The position numbers and the translations under genes are program-made. The notes under the pieces were generated by a model that had not been told where the DNA came from, made no database searches, and saw nothing but the letters and a program-made list of their open reading frames with translations. From Peronospora farinosa (Eukaryota; Oomycota; Peronosporomycetes; Peronosporales; Peronosporaceae): a stretch of 64,000 nucleotides of DNA. Positions 22,580-33,574 of the stretch are shown in pieces (position 1 is the stretch's first letter; the number at the start of each line of letters is the position of its first letter). Location of the stretch: positions 868,001-932,000 of the forward strand of contig CANTFK010000983.1 of the NCBI GenBank assembly GCA_947646735.1. The letters are read 5' to 3'.

Positions 22580-24742
22580 ATGAGTCGATTAGTGGTCTCT
22601 ATCGGTCACGTCGAGTTCACAGGAGACAGTCAAGTACTTTATGTTATTAAAGTACAACAAGATATTGACGAGTGGGAGGTACATCGCACGTATTCGGACT
22701 TTCGCAAATTACGGGACGATGTACACCATGTGATGAAGGACACCCATGCCTATATGCGGGACGATACGTGCTCCCGGGACTTTACACGGGAGCTACAGGA
22801 CATGAAGTTTCCAGCCAAGCGGCTTTTTGGTAGTAAAAAGGATCATGTCGTCAAGGAACGGGCTGAAGAGCTGCATCGCTTCCTTATTAAACTGCTTTTT
22901 CTTACGCACACGTACCGCAAAGCACAAAAGACACGGTACGATCAATACAAGCAGGGCTTACCGGACTATGAACAGACAAGTGTTGCAACACTGCAGAACC
23001 GCACACAAGCCAGTGTCATAGTGTTTTACTTACTGCGAGACTTTTTAAAACCCGCTGGGGTTAAGACAGACATGTCGTCGCAGTCGGGAGAATTGTTGAG
23101 TTCCTCTGGACATGGAATTATTTCAGAGGCAGCAGATGGAAAGAACGGGAAATCATCGAATAGGTTGATTCGAGAGAGTAAAATCTTGGCCATGACCAGC
23201 TTTAATACGAGCGAACTCAAGAATCTGATGTCTCGAGAAGGAAAAAAGATGCGGCAGCATAAACACAGAGACCTACAGGTGGAAGAGTTACGGAAAGACC
23301 AGCACAAGTACCAGCACGAACAGCGGCAGAGTCCCATGGTACTGCCAAAGGAACTCAAGAATGAAGCGACTAACTCTACTAACGACAACTGTGGCTCAAC
23401 GCGTCGTAAGGAATGCGACATTCGTAGAAACACCTCGAAGACAATGATGGAAACGTCCGGGCATTCACGGTCTGAAGCCAGCACGCTTTGTGAACCGCAC
23501 ATGCACAAACATCAGTTCTTGGTAAATGAGCACCGGAAACAACGAAATTACTCGACGCCGGATGGCAATGCAGCGGATTGGAAGCACCGCTCGGCGCGCG
23601 CCAGTCCATCTATATCGACGTCCAGTGCTGTAGGTTTGTCTCCACGTGAGGACTCGTTAACGGAAATGGAGAAGATGAGTGCGTCTTCGTCTGTGCCATC
23701 ATCGGCGTCGTCTGCAACATCTGCAGATGAAGTGAAGCTTTTGGATTTGTCTTCGATGTCCCAGTGTAAAAGGAAAAAGAGCTCGCGAGGAGACAGCAAC
23801 AAGATACATTCGTCTGAAAAAACTTGGAGCAAGGAATCGACTTCGACGGCACGTAGTAAGGAACAAAAGAGTTCCTCACGCACAAAGAGGAAAGGATTGC
23901 CCGCAAAGAACATGCTTATGAGTGAATCGGAAACGATGTCTCGTGTTAGCTCAGTTTTGAATGCTCAGGCCATCTCAATCGATGCACAGCGGGAACTAGA
24001 GAGATATCTGTCCGAGTACAGCGCCATTATGATATTGCGCTACGTCGACCGGTTTGTCAACAAAGCTGTGATGAAAGCGCCGGGTTGCTATCACGTAAAT
24101 GCACAGGACTGGCTAGTCATCGACGGAAAGCGTTTTCTTGAAGAGCTAGAATTAACTTTCACAGACTTACCAAACAACTTTGGTGAGCTTTTCCACATTG
24201 GTGCACTAGGCGACCACGACGAATGGGGCTTGCCTTTGGCGCTCAACAAGTATGTGCAGTTGAAGTGGGAATCGTTCCAGACAATGATCAGCAACAGCAT
24301 CAGCCCCGATCATGGACACAGCAGTGCTGCTGATCTAACATCTGACTCGGATGATTCGGACTCGGATTACGACTACGAGGAGGTCGGCGGTGGTGGCTAC
24401 ATGAAGGCAAAGCAAACGTTTTCGAACGATGAAGAGTCGATGCTGCAGGAGATGATTGCCAACGGCACGGCAGGACGTGAGCAGATGCTTCGGCTACGAC
24501 GTCACATGAACGAGCAGGGTTGGAATCGGCGCGAAAACCCCGGGTCTCGATCTCAACGCCTGATCGAGGAGACATCTGACACGGACAAAGAAGACACCAT
24601 AGCCCAACGGCGAGAAAAGCGTAGCTCGAAACGGTATGACCCGAAGAGGGTATCTTGTGACGTGGAAAAGTACCAGCAGATGCAAAATTCACGACGTAAA
24701 GACCGTCTCAGTCGAGTGCAGAGTATTGGTGGCTTCGTGTAA
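22580..24742 (+). CDS. PX-domain protein with a C-terminal domain of unknown function
   Basis: 720 aa from ATG 22580; an in-frame ATG at 22553 would add nine hydrophobic residues, but the second start opens directly into the PX fold. Residues 1-165 resemble a phox-homology domain, with the phosphoinositide-binding signature RTYSDF at 36-41 and a terminal helix (ASVIVFYLLRDFLKP). Such domains bind PI3P on endosomes. Residues 200-450 are low-complexity, Ser/Lys/Arg-rich and probably disordered. A globular segment follows (ELERYLSEYSAIMILRYVDR, WLVIDGKRFLEELELTFTDL), with no assigned family, then an acidic stretch (SDSDDSDSDYDYEE) and a basic tail. No intron is needed. Endosomal or trafficking role is inference from PX alone. 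Confidence 0.8.
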   Translation: MSRLVVSIGHVEFTGDSQVLYVIKVQQDIDEWEVHRTYSDFRKLRDDVHHVMKDTHAYMRDDTCSRDFTRELQDMKFPAKRLFGSKKDHVVKERAEELHRFLIKLLFLTHTYRKAQKTRYDQYKQGLPDYEQTSVATLQNRTQASVIVFYLLRDFLKPAGVKTDMSSQSGELLSSSGHGIISEAADGKNGKSSNRLIRESKILAMTSFNTSELKNLMSREGKKMRQHKHRDLQVEELRKDQHKYQHEQRQSPMVLPKELKNEATNSTNDNCGSTRRKECDIRRNTSKTMMETSGHSRSEASTLCEPHMHKHQFLVNEHRKQRNYSTPDGNAADWKHRSARASPSISTSSAVGLSPREDSLTEMEKMSASSSVPSSASSATSADEVKLLDLSSMSQCKRKKSSRGDSNKIHSSEKTWSKESTSTARSKEQKSSSRTKRKGLPAKNMLMSESETMSRVSSVLNAQAISIDAQRELERYLSEYSAIMILRYVDRFVNKAVMKAPGCYHVNAQDWLVIDGKRFLEELELTFTDLPNNFGELFHIGALGDHDEWGLPLALNKYVQLKWESFQTMISNSISPDHGHSSAADLTSDSDDSDSDYDYEEVGGGGYMKAKQTFSNDEESMLQEMIANGTAGREQMLRLRRHMNEQGWNRRENPGSRSQRLIEETSDTDKEDTIAQRREKRSSKRYDPKRVSCDVEKYQQMQNSRRKDRLSRVQSIGGFV

Positions 24743-25118
24743 ATTACGCTGGAACAGCGAACAGAAGTAAGAAGTGAAGTCACTGGATAGAGAGAGAAAG
24801 AGGCGTACACCCTGATCCAGTCGACACGTACCAAGTGTAGTAACAATCATGAATACGTCAGTATATTTTATTGTTTGTGTTCTCCTTGCTCGTTGCGTTG
24901 CTCGTGAGCGTTCAGTGAAGTACGCTAGACAATCGTAGGACTAGATAATAAAAAAATGCACAAGATGCTTTGTGTCAATTATCTCGGCTATGTTTTTGCT
25001 GTATACCGGGTAAGCCGATCGATGACGGCGATAGATCCCAATATTGCCTCTAGTGAATGTCGCCTGTTAAAGTCTTTGATACACATATGAGTTACGCTTC
25101 AGCGATTGTGCGTACTCC
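24743..25118. other. Intergenic region between convergent genes
   Basis: 376 bp between the stop codons of the PX gene and the minus-strand MBOAT gene. It is presumably the two 3' UTRs; an AATAAAAAAATG stretch at about 24946-24957 could serve as a polyadenylation signal. Nothing else is seen. Confidence 0.4.
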
Positions 25119-26561
25119 TTACAAAGTTTTCTTGCCGTGTGTGGACTTCTTGATAGGCACGAATGTCAGCAGTAAGTAGCAGATCACGAGGCCAACGTGG
25201 CCACAAAAACGCATGGAGCGAAACCCTGCAACGGCCTCTTCCCACGATAGCACCACAAACGATACAGCCAGGTAGTTTACAACCATCGCTGTGCAAATCA
25301 TACCGACGAGGTCGTAGAGTGGCTTGATAGCACTGTTTACCAAGTAAGGGCGAACGTGACGTCGAGCTAAGCGATTCACAGACGTAGCCAATGCCACTGT
25401 GAGGAAGAAGAGATAGTACCCCGGGTAGAATCCGTGCCACAGAGCCGAAACGGTGTACGTGGCGAGCAACGAGTTACCCGTGCGGGTGTACACATAGCGT
25501 TCGAGCCAATTCTGCGTGCCCTTGTTCCAAGCCCGTGATATGTCTCGAACATTGGCACCGAGTTCAAAGCCCAAAATGTCGACGTTGCTGACTCCGTCCC
25601 ATCCCTTGGGGTTGTTTTGCTCGTCAAACCCTTCGAAACCAGTACCAGTGAGCACTGTGGCTCCTTCTGCCAGTTTCCAAGCCCCGTAGTACTTGGCTCG
25701 GGTAAGGAATAGTGCGATGAAAAGCCGACCACACCTCATCAGCATAGACTGGTTTTCGTCACTCAGAATCTCCTTCAAGTCCGCAAGAGCTCCAAAGTGC
25801 ACGAGTAGTACCAATAGACCTAGTCCCAGTAGTAACTTCGATACGGCAGCCCGGGTAGGAGACACATTCCGTCGGACACCATTCTTATCCACGAACCGAG
25901 TCTGATGAATAGCGTCGCTATACTCTTTGTACTCGAAAGCCGGACCTGCTAGGAACGTCGTGAAGCAGTAGACAAATCCCAGAAATTCCAAGAGCGATGG
26001 GATTTGAGGAATAGCGAATTTTTTTCGTGACTGTTTGACTCGTTTCGTGTGGTCCGAGTCTCCCTCTATCACCGTTGTGATACTACTGATTGTACCGTCG
26101 TGATAGTTGAAGGCAAAGCTTGTCAACTTGATGAGCAATAGCATCTGACTGCCCGTAGCATCCATACTCCAGCCCATATAATTGACCCGCATGCGGTGGA
26201 TATGCAACGCCGCTATGTACATCATATTGGCAAGGAACACTATGAACGGAGCACGCTTGGGAGGCAGCACACATACTAGTGCGTACGTGAGCAGAGACGA
26301 CAGCAGCGAGTGTAGCCATCCAACGCCATACACGAACTGTGCAATACTTACACCTGCACAAATGTGGAGCCAGTGCTTGGCTGTGACAGACGGCAGCTTC
26401 CGGACTATGATAGCCAATGGATAGACAGCCAAGAGGCAAGTGACATATCGAAGTTGGTCTACAGGAACCCCAATGAAGTCGGAAAGATGAGAGAGCTGTT
26501 CGTTCACTATTGTGAAACGAAGTGGTGTAGCGACTTCACTCAATGATGCTAAAGAAGCCAT
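25119..26561 (-). CDS. MBOAT lysophospholipid acyltransferase A (intronless)
   Basis: 480 aa from ATG 26561. An upstream in-frame ATG (26750) would add 63 residues, but 26561 aligns with the start of the paralogue at 27129. Membrane-bound O-acyltransferases re-acylate lysophospholipids in the ER membrane (Lands cycle). Family residues are present: the conserved Asn region WNKGTQNWLERYVY and the catalytic His in ALWHGFYPGYY, plus YMGWSMDATGSQMLLLIKL and CFTTFLAGPAFEYKEY typical of LPCAT/MBOAT1-2-5. Multiple hydrophobic segments span the protein. It ends in a basic tail (KKSTHGKKTL), a possible dilysine-like ER signal. It lies divergently 567 bp from its paralogue. Confidence 0.9.
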   Translation of the reverse strand: MASLASLSEVATPLRFTIVNEQLSHLSDFIGVPVDQLRYVTCLLAVYPLAIIVRKLPSVTAKHWLHICAGVSIAQFVYGVGWLHSLLSSLLTYALVCVLPPKRAPFIVFLANMMYIAALHIHRMRVNYMGWSMDATGSQMLLLIKLTSFAFNYHDGTISSITTVIEGDSDHTKRVKQSRKKFAIPQIPSLLEFLGFVYCFTTFLAGPAFEYKEYSDAIHQTRFVDKNGVRRNVSPTRAAVSKLLLGLGLLVLLVHFGALADLKEILSDENQSMLMRCGRLFIALFLTRAKYYGAWKLAEGATVLTGTGFEGFDEQNNPKGWDGVSNVDILGFELGANVRDISRAWNKGTQNWLERYVYTRTGNSLLATYTVSALWHGFYPGYYLFFLTVALATSVNRLARRHVRPYLVNSAIKPLYDLVGMICTAMVVNYLAVSFVVLSWEEAVAGFRSMRFCGHVGLVICYLLLTFVPIKKSTHGKKTL

Positions 26562-27128
26562 TGGGATGCACAGAGAGGAAGCAGGAATGAAGGAAAGAAA
26601 TTGGTGGAGGATAGTAAGCAAGGAGGTTTTGATTTCATCTGCGACGTGTGTTGATGACGCTTTAGGATGATACAATTCATACGACATAAAAGATGTGAAG
26701 GGTTGAAAAGCGATTGACATGTTGAAGTGCTTGCAATGCGTGACTTGCAAGAATTTTTACTCAAAGAATAATGTTTCAAGTGTTTTTCTTTGCAGTACTT
26801 TTGTCAATTTACATGGTATGGGGTTGAAGCCATTCGCTCTTTGAATGCATAAGGCTTCGGTTTGAATTTGCGAAGAAGACCTCAATTGCCGGGATTATAT
26901 ATGACGTAGGTCGGACAACACAGTTGATGTAATCCGCCTAAACAAAATGATACTGTAAAATATCGGTATGATCGGTATCAAAGCGGGCTTCCATTCTTAT
27001 AAATTTCTTGAGGATATTTCGTATCAAAGCAACGGTACAGTGTACCATGTATCCATTTGTCTTCTAAGCGTAGCTGCTCACCACAGATTGTCGTGTCATC
27101 ATTCCCAGATCAGTCGCTTTCGAGTGCG
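26562..27128. promoter_or_regulatory. Shared divergent promoter region of the two MBOAT genes
   Basis: 567 bp between the start codons of the divergent paralogues. It carries no convincing ORF and must contain both 5' UTRs and promoters. No specific oomycete initiator motif was identified with confidence. Confidence 0.5.
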
Positions 27129-28835
27129 ATGGGTTCTATCGTCGATATCGTGGACCGATTGCAGCCATACGCAGAGCTAATTACTCCACTAGACTTTAGT
27201 TTTTTACATGGCCACGTTAACAATCTGTCGGCTTCTATAGGTCTCGGCAGTGATCAGCTCCGCTATGTCTTGTGTCTCTTTGCTGCATACCCACTTGCTG
27301 TCGTGTACAAGCTGCTACCGAACGCCAGTCTCAAGCACATGATGGATGTAGCTGTGGGTCTCTCTATGGCTCAGTTCGTACTGGGTTCAGGCTGGATCCA
27401 TTCGTTTATCTCGAGCTTTTTGACGTATCTATTGGTCAAATTCGGACCACCAAAACATGCACCAAGTATCGTGTTTCTCTTCAATATGCTATACATGTCG
27501 GCATCACATATCTACCGTCTTTATGTGAACTACATGGGCTGGACACTGGACTTTACGGGGCCTCAGATGCTGCTGGTTATTAAGCTCACGAGTTTTGCTT
27601 ACAATTACTATGATGGTGTGGTGGACAAGACCTTTGAAAAGAAGGGTGACGGAATGTCTCCTAGCAAAAAGAAAGTGTACGAAAGCCGCCAAAAGCTTGC
27701 AATCCAAGAGATTCCGAGCTTGTTAGAGTTTTTTGGATACGTCTACAGCTTTACGACATTCTTAGCTGGACCGGCCTTTGAGATCCGCGAGTACTTGGAC
27801 GTTACCACTGGCAAGAAATTCCTTCTAAATGGAAAGAACAAACAGCCGTCTAGTGTACTGGCTGCCTTCTCCAAATTCTTAGTGGGCTCACTGCTTATGG
27901 CAGCGTTTGCCGTGTACGGACCTATGTACCCGCTGTCAAACCTGCATGATCCTAAGGTTGCGAATCTCCCGATACTGCTTCAGATCTGGAAATTGTACAT
28001 TACGCTCATCTTTTGTAAGGCCAAGTACTACTCCGCCTGGAAGGTGAGTGATGTCTGTACGGGTGAAAGATATCGTAGACAATGATATTGACAATATGCT
28101 CTTCTCTTTGGACAGATTGCAGAAGGTGCTACAGTACTGTGTGGCTTCGGTTTCGAGGGCTTCAGCAAGGATGGCTCTAGCCTTGGCTGGAACGGTGTAA
28201 GCAACATGGACATTCTGGGCTTTGAATTCTCGCAGAGTATTCGCGCTGCTTCTCGAGCATGGAACAAGGGCACCCAAAACTGGCTGGAGCGTTATGTGTA
28301 CACTCGCACGGGCAACTCTCTCATGGCCACGTACTTCATCTCGGCCTTCTGGCACGGCTTTTACCCAGGCTACTACCTGTTCTTTATGAGTCGTAAGTGA
28401 CTGTCTGGTACAACAATATGAGCTGCAAGATCTAATGAGTCGTTCCTTTCGTGTGTTGCAGTGCCGCTAGCTACGGCTGTGAACCGCTTGGCTTTCAAAC
28501 GTCTTCGTCCGCACTTTATTGAGGCTGATGGATCGTTTGGAATTAAGAAGACGATTTATGACATTTTGAGCTACCTGATGACGCTATTCGGAATGCATTA
28601 CTTTGTGATGCCTTTCCAGGTATTTGCTACGCACATGAATACTGTGGTTCTTTGTCTTTGAAGAGTTAACAATTTTATATATCGTTTTGCTCCGTGTGAA
28701 TCGCAGGCGATGTCGTGGGAGAATTCGCTGGTCTCGCTGAAGAACACTTACTTTGTCGGACACGTTGCTGCTATCGTGCTTTACGTCGTCTTTTCCGCCC
28801 TCCCGACACCGAAGCCCAAAACGAAAACCAATTAG
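27129..28835 (+). CDS. MBOAT lysophospholipid acyltransferase B (four exons)
   Basis: Exons 27129-28043, 28116-28392, 28462-28619 and 28707-28835 give 492 aa. Introns of 72, 69 and 87 nt have GT-AG borders (GTGAGT, GTAAGT, GTATTT donors), and each junction was checked against the intronless paralogue A. Catalytic regions match A: WNKGTQNWLERYVY and FWHGFYPGYY, with YMGWTLDFTGPQMLLVIKL and SFTTFLAGPAFEIREY. It should catalyse acyl-CoA-dependent acylation of a lysophospholipid in the ER. A and B are clearly related along their whole length. The lysine-rich C-terminus (KPKTKTN) parallels that of A. Confidence 0.92.
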
Positions 28836-28994
28836 AATGGTGGAAAGCGAAAGAGATAGCAGTAAAGAAGACTTGTTTGCAAACTGCTGTGCTGCACTGC
28901 CTTCCATCGTTGCTTTAAGCGAGATGAAGTAGAGAATAAAGACGTAATGCAGGAAACTTTTTTGCAAGTATTGACCTGCAGTATCAACATCGAT

Positions 28995-29840
28995 CTAAAT
29001 CTCGTTGCGAGACGCAAGCGATTTGAGTTCCTGGCAAAACCGTTGCACCGGGAAGCCAATAACGTTGTTGCTGCAGCCGTGGACCTCCTTCACAAAACAC
29101 CGCGCTCGACCTGTGGAAAAGAAGGTATCTGTCAAACCAGGCCTACCCACCCATTGCAGTTTTAAATGTTGCGTCTCACCCTGAAGCCCATAAGCTCCTG
29201 CTTTATCCATCGGCTCCCCCGTGGCAATGTAAACTGCAGGATGACCGAGTCAGCATAATTAATCAATCACAACACCAACGAACATAGACGCACAATGGAT
29301 GTCTTCCGGTTCCAAGGGGCCAAACAGCAGACTGGTTTTCTCAAAAAACAAGTGCGGGTTGTCGATACCCCTCTCAGTAGTAAATATCGCCACACCCGAG
29401 AAAACCTCGTGGGGGCGATCTGAAAGTTTTGTCAACATATTGAAAGCGTCCTCCTTGTCTTTTGGTTTCTCCAAAATGACCCCGTCCTGTACCACGACAG
29501 TGTCGCATCCGATAATTACTGTAGAAAGCTCGGAATGTGCTTTCTCGTCACTAGACACACGATGCAGCACCTCTAGTGCCTTTTGCTTTGCATTCTCAAT
29601 CACATAGAGATCAGGCGTTGGAAATTGTTCCTTGGACAAATTTTCCTCAAAAGAAGACGGGATCACCTCAAGGCTGAGCCCCTGAGTCAAAATGACAGTC
29701 AACTATCAACGTGATAGATCGGGTGGGATAATGTGTGAACTAGGACGTACGCAATCACGAAGAAGTTCAAGTCGACGAGGGCTTTGTGACGCAAGGATTA
29801 CACGATGATAACGCAAGTGGTTCGATAAAGCAGACAACAT
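28995..29840 (-). CDS. Maf/ASMTL-type nucleotide pyrophosphatase
   Basis: Four exons, 29840-29751, 29681-29294, 29233-29180 and 29110-28995 (introns 69, 60 and 69 nt, GT-AG), give 215 aa, the usual Maf length. Conserved motifs run across the junctions: ILASQSPRRLELL near the start, SFEEN, GCDTVVV with the catalytic Asp, EKPKDKEDAF, then GEPMDKAGAYG and GCSNNVIGFPVQRF. Maf proteins hydrolyse non-canonical or modified nucleoside triphosphates. The last intron is a multiple of three without a stop, so an unspliced form could be translated; the homology favours splicing. The gene converges on MBOAT B with about 160 bp between stops. Confidence 0.88.
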
Positions 29841-30033
29841 TTGATAATAGGTATTGATTGAGCTGTATGAAGAACTTGGTCAGATAATTTTAGGAGATGT
29901 AAGGGAGAACCTCTAATGACTAAATACGAAATTCATCAGGTACTTCTCGCATGACAAATGACACTTCTACGACGCCGCATCAACACTAGCACGACTTGCA
30001 GAGCTAATATATCGACGATATGGTTGCATTTTG

Positions 30034-32394
30034 TTACAAGAGGAACGATTTCTGGTGCACCTCGAAAGCGGGTTCCACAAGCTCACGAGCTTGCAGTAAA
30101 GCATCACGTTGTAAATCTGCAGGTCCACTTACCAGTAACGCCACTTCTGCTTTCACGCCGAAGTTCTCGCGAATCTCCTTGTGCACAATGCGCAGTCGAA
30201 AACCCAAGTCAGGGCGCTCCTTCTCGATCAAGAAACGGCGACCAAGCAAAGACTGTGCTGGTGTTGGCATTGAACGTGGAGTGGAAGGAGGGGCGGGGCT
30301 CGGAATGTCTAAACCGACAACCTCCATCTCTCCCATTGCAACTTCCATGGTGACATTGTTTCCTTCAGTATCTTTGCGAGCATTCCAACGCTGCACTATA
30401 TACAGTGCAAATGTAGCTCCAAGTACTGCCCCCAACGCACCAGCACCAAGCAACACCGCACGTCTCATGAATGACTTGGCTGAAAACATTTTTAGCTGGA
30501 ACACCCACAGTATGAGCAGTACACAACCCAACCCCGTACCGAGAAATAAGGGCAGTCCCAGCATATAGTTATGACCTGAAAAAGCATGATGATGTAACGA
30601 GGCTGGATAGAAGCGCTGGCTACGTGGTACATTCTCTTCTGACAGGTCGTCCGGCTCCGTTTGAGTGTCATCATCTTCAGTGTCGTACCCAGCTTCATCT
30701 GTTCCAGCCTGCGTGAAATGTAACCAGACCTTGCATTTCCATCGCGAACAACGGTTCACTGCATCCAATAACTCTGCATACGCCTCTAGAAATTCCAAGT
30801 CACGACACGTCCAGACTACCCACAAGGTGCGTGGCAGTTCCGAATCGTCCGTCGACATCTCTTCTCGGTCACTAATATCGGCAAGAGCCTTCAAATGGTC
30901 TAGAATACTAAGGAACGGTGTCATACCGCTACCTCCTGCAATAAACACCATGTGTGGAGCACACTTAATTTCAGAGCCATAGTATCCATCCACATGAACC
31001 GTATGAAGCTGCTGCATTTTCATAAGAGTCAACAATTGCGACGTAAAAGGTCCTTGCACCTTAGCATCCAAGAAAAAAGAGTGGCGATTACGCAGAGGGC
31101 TGGAACTTATAGTGAATGGATGCCACTCTTTTCCAATCGAATCCACCTTTATATACACATATTGTCCCGGCAAAAAGTCGGATCCGACATTTGGTACTCG
31201 TCTCAGTTCCAATTGAATAATTTTATTACTCATTGCAGTCGTTGACACGACACTGGCCTTTCCACGTCCAAATACAGAAACCGCTCGATAAATACCATAG
31301 AGTATAATTGCCGGTACCATCCAAAACAACGCGGGATAATAGTGCAAAGTCGTAAAAATTACGGAAAATGCACTTAAACAATGCAACACAATAAAACGTT
31401 GAAAATATCGACGTCGTACCCACTCCATTGACGAAACGGCAACAATGAACAGTGGTACCATTGCTATTGCTCCAGAAAAATTTCGAATCGATCCGTAACG
31501 TCGTTTAGGTGAACAAGTTTCATCCAGACATGGAAAAAGCTTTTCTTCCACTTTGCCTTCCTTGTACCAGGTGCCAGTATACAATACTCCATGAAGCAGT
31601 AAGCATGAAAAGGCCAAATTGACCCGTTAAAACATGGTATCGGGCAGCACGTTCACCAGATAATCCAAAAACCTTGTGCAAAAATGACTGTCGGGCCACG
31701 AGAATCACGGATATAACCATTGCATAAAGCCCATTCATGCCAAAAGCACGACCTGTCCGGATTAAATAGCCCGCTTTTTCCAGTTTCCCGCTCTCTTTGT
31801 CAGCTATCAACTTGCCTATTACAAGATTAAGTTGCAGTAGCAAAAAGCCACCGACGACAATTACGTCAATTGCATCAAAGCCAAAACGTTTACCGATATT
31901 GGGATGGGCTTTCAGCCACGTGACAAGCTTAAGTTGCGGGCCCCCATCAGCCAATGTACCAATAGTATCTTGTTTCCAATAAAAAATCGTTCCAGCAAAG
32001 AGAAACGGCAACACCAAAGCAAAGGAAACGACAACTGGTTCGACTTCCATTTTTTTCCCTACACGCGTTTCTAATGACGGAAACACTTCACGATAATAAA
32101 TCGGCCAGCGAATCCAAAATAGAGCAAAAAAATCCATACAATACAAAAGTAAAGTAAAACTTTGGCAATGCTATTGCAACGGGTCTTTGATAAAAGTTCG
32201 AGTGCCGACGCCTTTTGTGCTTTGGGCAAAAACCGCATACCGCTGCGTTTGGGAGGCGTACGGATGGCAAGAAGACGGTTGAGCTCGATCTCATTTAGTT
32301 TTTCATGATCCAATAGAAGATCGAGGTCTGCGTCAGTGTCTGGAGAGTGCGAAGGTACCGTCACGGTTCGGCGGCGCTCCATGTCTACGCTCAT
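30034..32394 (-). pseudogene. Ferric reductase/NADPH oxidase-like membrane oxidoreductase, two frameshifts
   Basis: Three overlapping frames are needed: 32394-32071 (cytosolic N-terminus and first membrane segment), 32146-31520 (LETRVGKKMEVEPVVVSFAL, transmembrane helices, TGRAFGMNGLYAM, ARYHVLTGQFGLFML) and 31617-30034 (HGVLYTGTWYKEGK, heme-domain helices, FAD motif HPFTISSSP, NADPH motif FIAGGSGMTPFLSIL, C-terminal helices). The order is that of FRE/NOX proteins moving electrons from NADPH through FAD and heme to metal or oxygen. The shifts fall near 32090 and 31600; neither can be removed by a plausible intron. Either the gene is a young pseudogene or the assembly has two indel errors. The last frame is intact for 527 codons. 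Confidence 0.8.
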
Positions 32395-32633
32395 AAATGT
32401 TTATTTTTACCGAATAATAATCATTTTAAGAGACTTTTGTTTCGACCAATCATAGTGGGTCGGTATTTTAAGGGTAGAGCAAGTGTAAAATAGATCATCT
32501 GGTAACCCCTTAAACTTGGTATGTTTCCTACAAATTGTGATACAAAGTCTCGGTTTTATAAACGTTTCTATACATCTTTTACGTCACATTTTAGTTACAC
32601 CAAATACGCAAATACTTTGCTTATCAACTTATA
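32395..32633. promoter_or_regulatory. Divergent promoter between ferric reductase-like gene and phosphatase
   Basis: 239 bp between divergent start codons, AT-rich and without ORFs. It must contain both 5' leaders. Confidence 0.5.
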
Positions 32634-33574
32634 ATGTTATTAGAACGTGCGCATCCAGACGTAGCTCTTCCTTTAGTCCTTCATTATGAAGCCACTGATG
32701 TACTTGCTTCAATACGCGTGCTTGTCATTGGTGATGTACATGGTTGTTATGATGAATTACAATTACTGCTTCAAGTCTGTCAATACTCTTCACCCAATGA
32801 CCGTCTAGTGTTCGTAGGAGACCTAGTTAATAAAGGTCCCAAGTCGCTGGAAGTTGTGCGCTTTGTACGTGACTCTGGCTCGCTCTGTGTACGTGGAAAC
32901 CACGAAGATGCTGCTTTGAGTGCGTACTACAATTGGGTACATGGTGGACGCGTCCCTGGTACAGCCAAGTATCCGTACGTGGAGCTCATGGAAACCGACG
33001 ATGTCGAATTCCTCGAGCAACTGCCATTTTCACTGTCGTTGCCACATCACAATAATGTCATTGTGGTACATGCTGGAGTAGTGCCAGAGGTGGAGATAAA
33101 GGACCAACGACCTTTTGACTTGTACAAGATACGCTTGGTGCAACGTGAGAAAGCAGAGGATGAGAAGTCAAAGTGGAAACCACTAGAGAAGGAGAAATTC
33201 AAGAGTAAAGAGGGTGGGAAACCCAAGAGATGGGCCGAGATGTGGAGCGGACCCAGGCACGTGTACTTTGGACATGCAGCGGGTGCTGGGCTTCAGGTGA
33301 GTAGGGTGATTGAAATGGAAAGAGAGATTTAGTGCTCACTGTTGCGTGTTACGTGTTGGATTGTTGGGGTAGCAAGAGAGCTTTGCTACAGGTTTGGACA
33401 CAGGCTGCTGCTATGGACGGAAGCTCACGGCGTGTATCATTCCGGTAAAATGGTTGATAGACGAATATTGGGTGCTGCTTGCTGATTGACGTTGTGATGT
33501 GGTGGCAGTTGAACAAATTCATGCAGGTTCATGCAAAGAAACAGTACGAAGTGCTGAGTGGCGACAAGAACTGA
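32634..33574 (+). CDS. ApaH-like metallophosphatase
   Basis: Exons 32634-33296, 33373-33444 and 33509-33574 (introns 76 and 64 nt) give 266 aa. Calcineurin-type metal-binding motifs are present: GDVHG at 33-37, GDLVNKGP at 62-69, GNHED at 88-92, and GH in VYFGHAAG. Exon 2 supplies ATGLDTGCCYG and LTACIIP, the C-terminal family signature. The first AG upstream of CAAGAGAGC was chosen as acceptor because only it keeps this signature in frame. GDLVNKGP favours ApaH-like phosphatases over PP1/PP2A-type enzymes; some ApaH-like enzymes act on dinucleoside polyphosphates or mRNA caps. Substrate here is unknown. Confidence 0.88.

Noticed and set aside
31520..32146. Introns explaining the ferric reductase frame changes
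   Set aside because: No GT-AG pair gives a continuous frame; candidates are either too short or create a stop.
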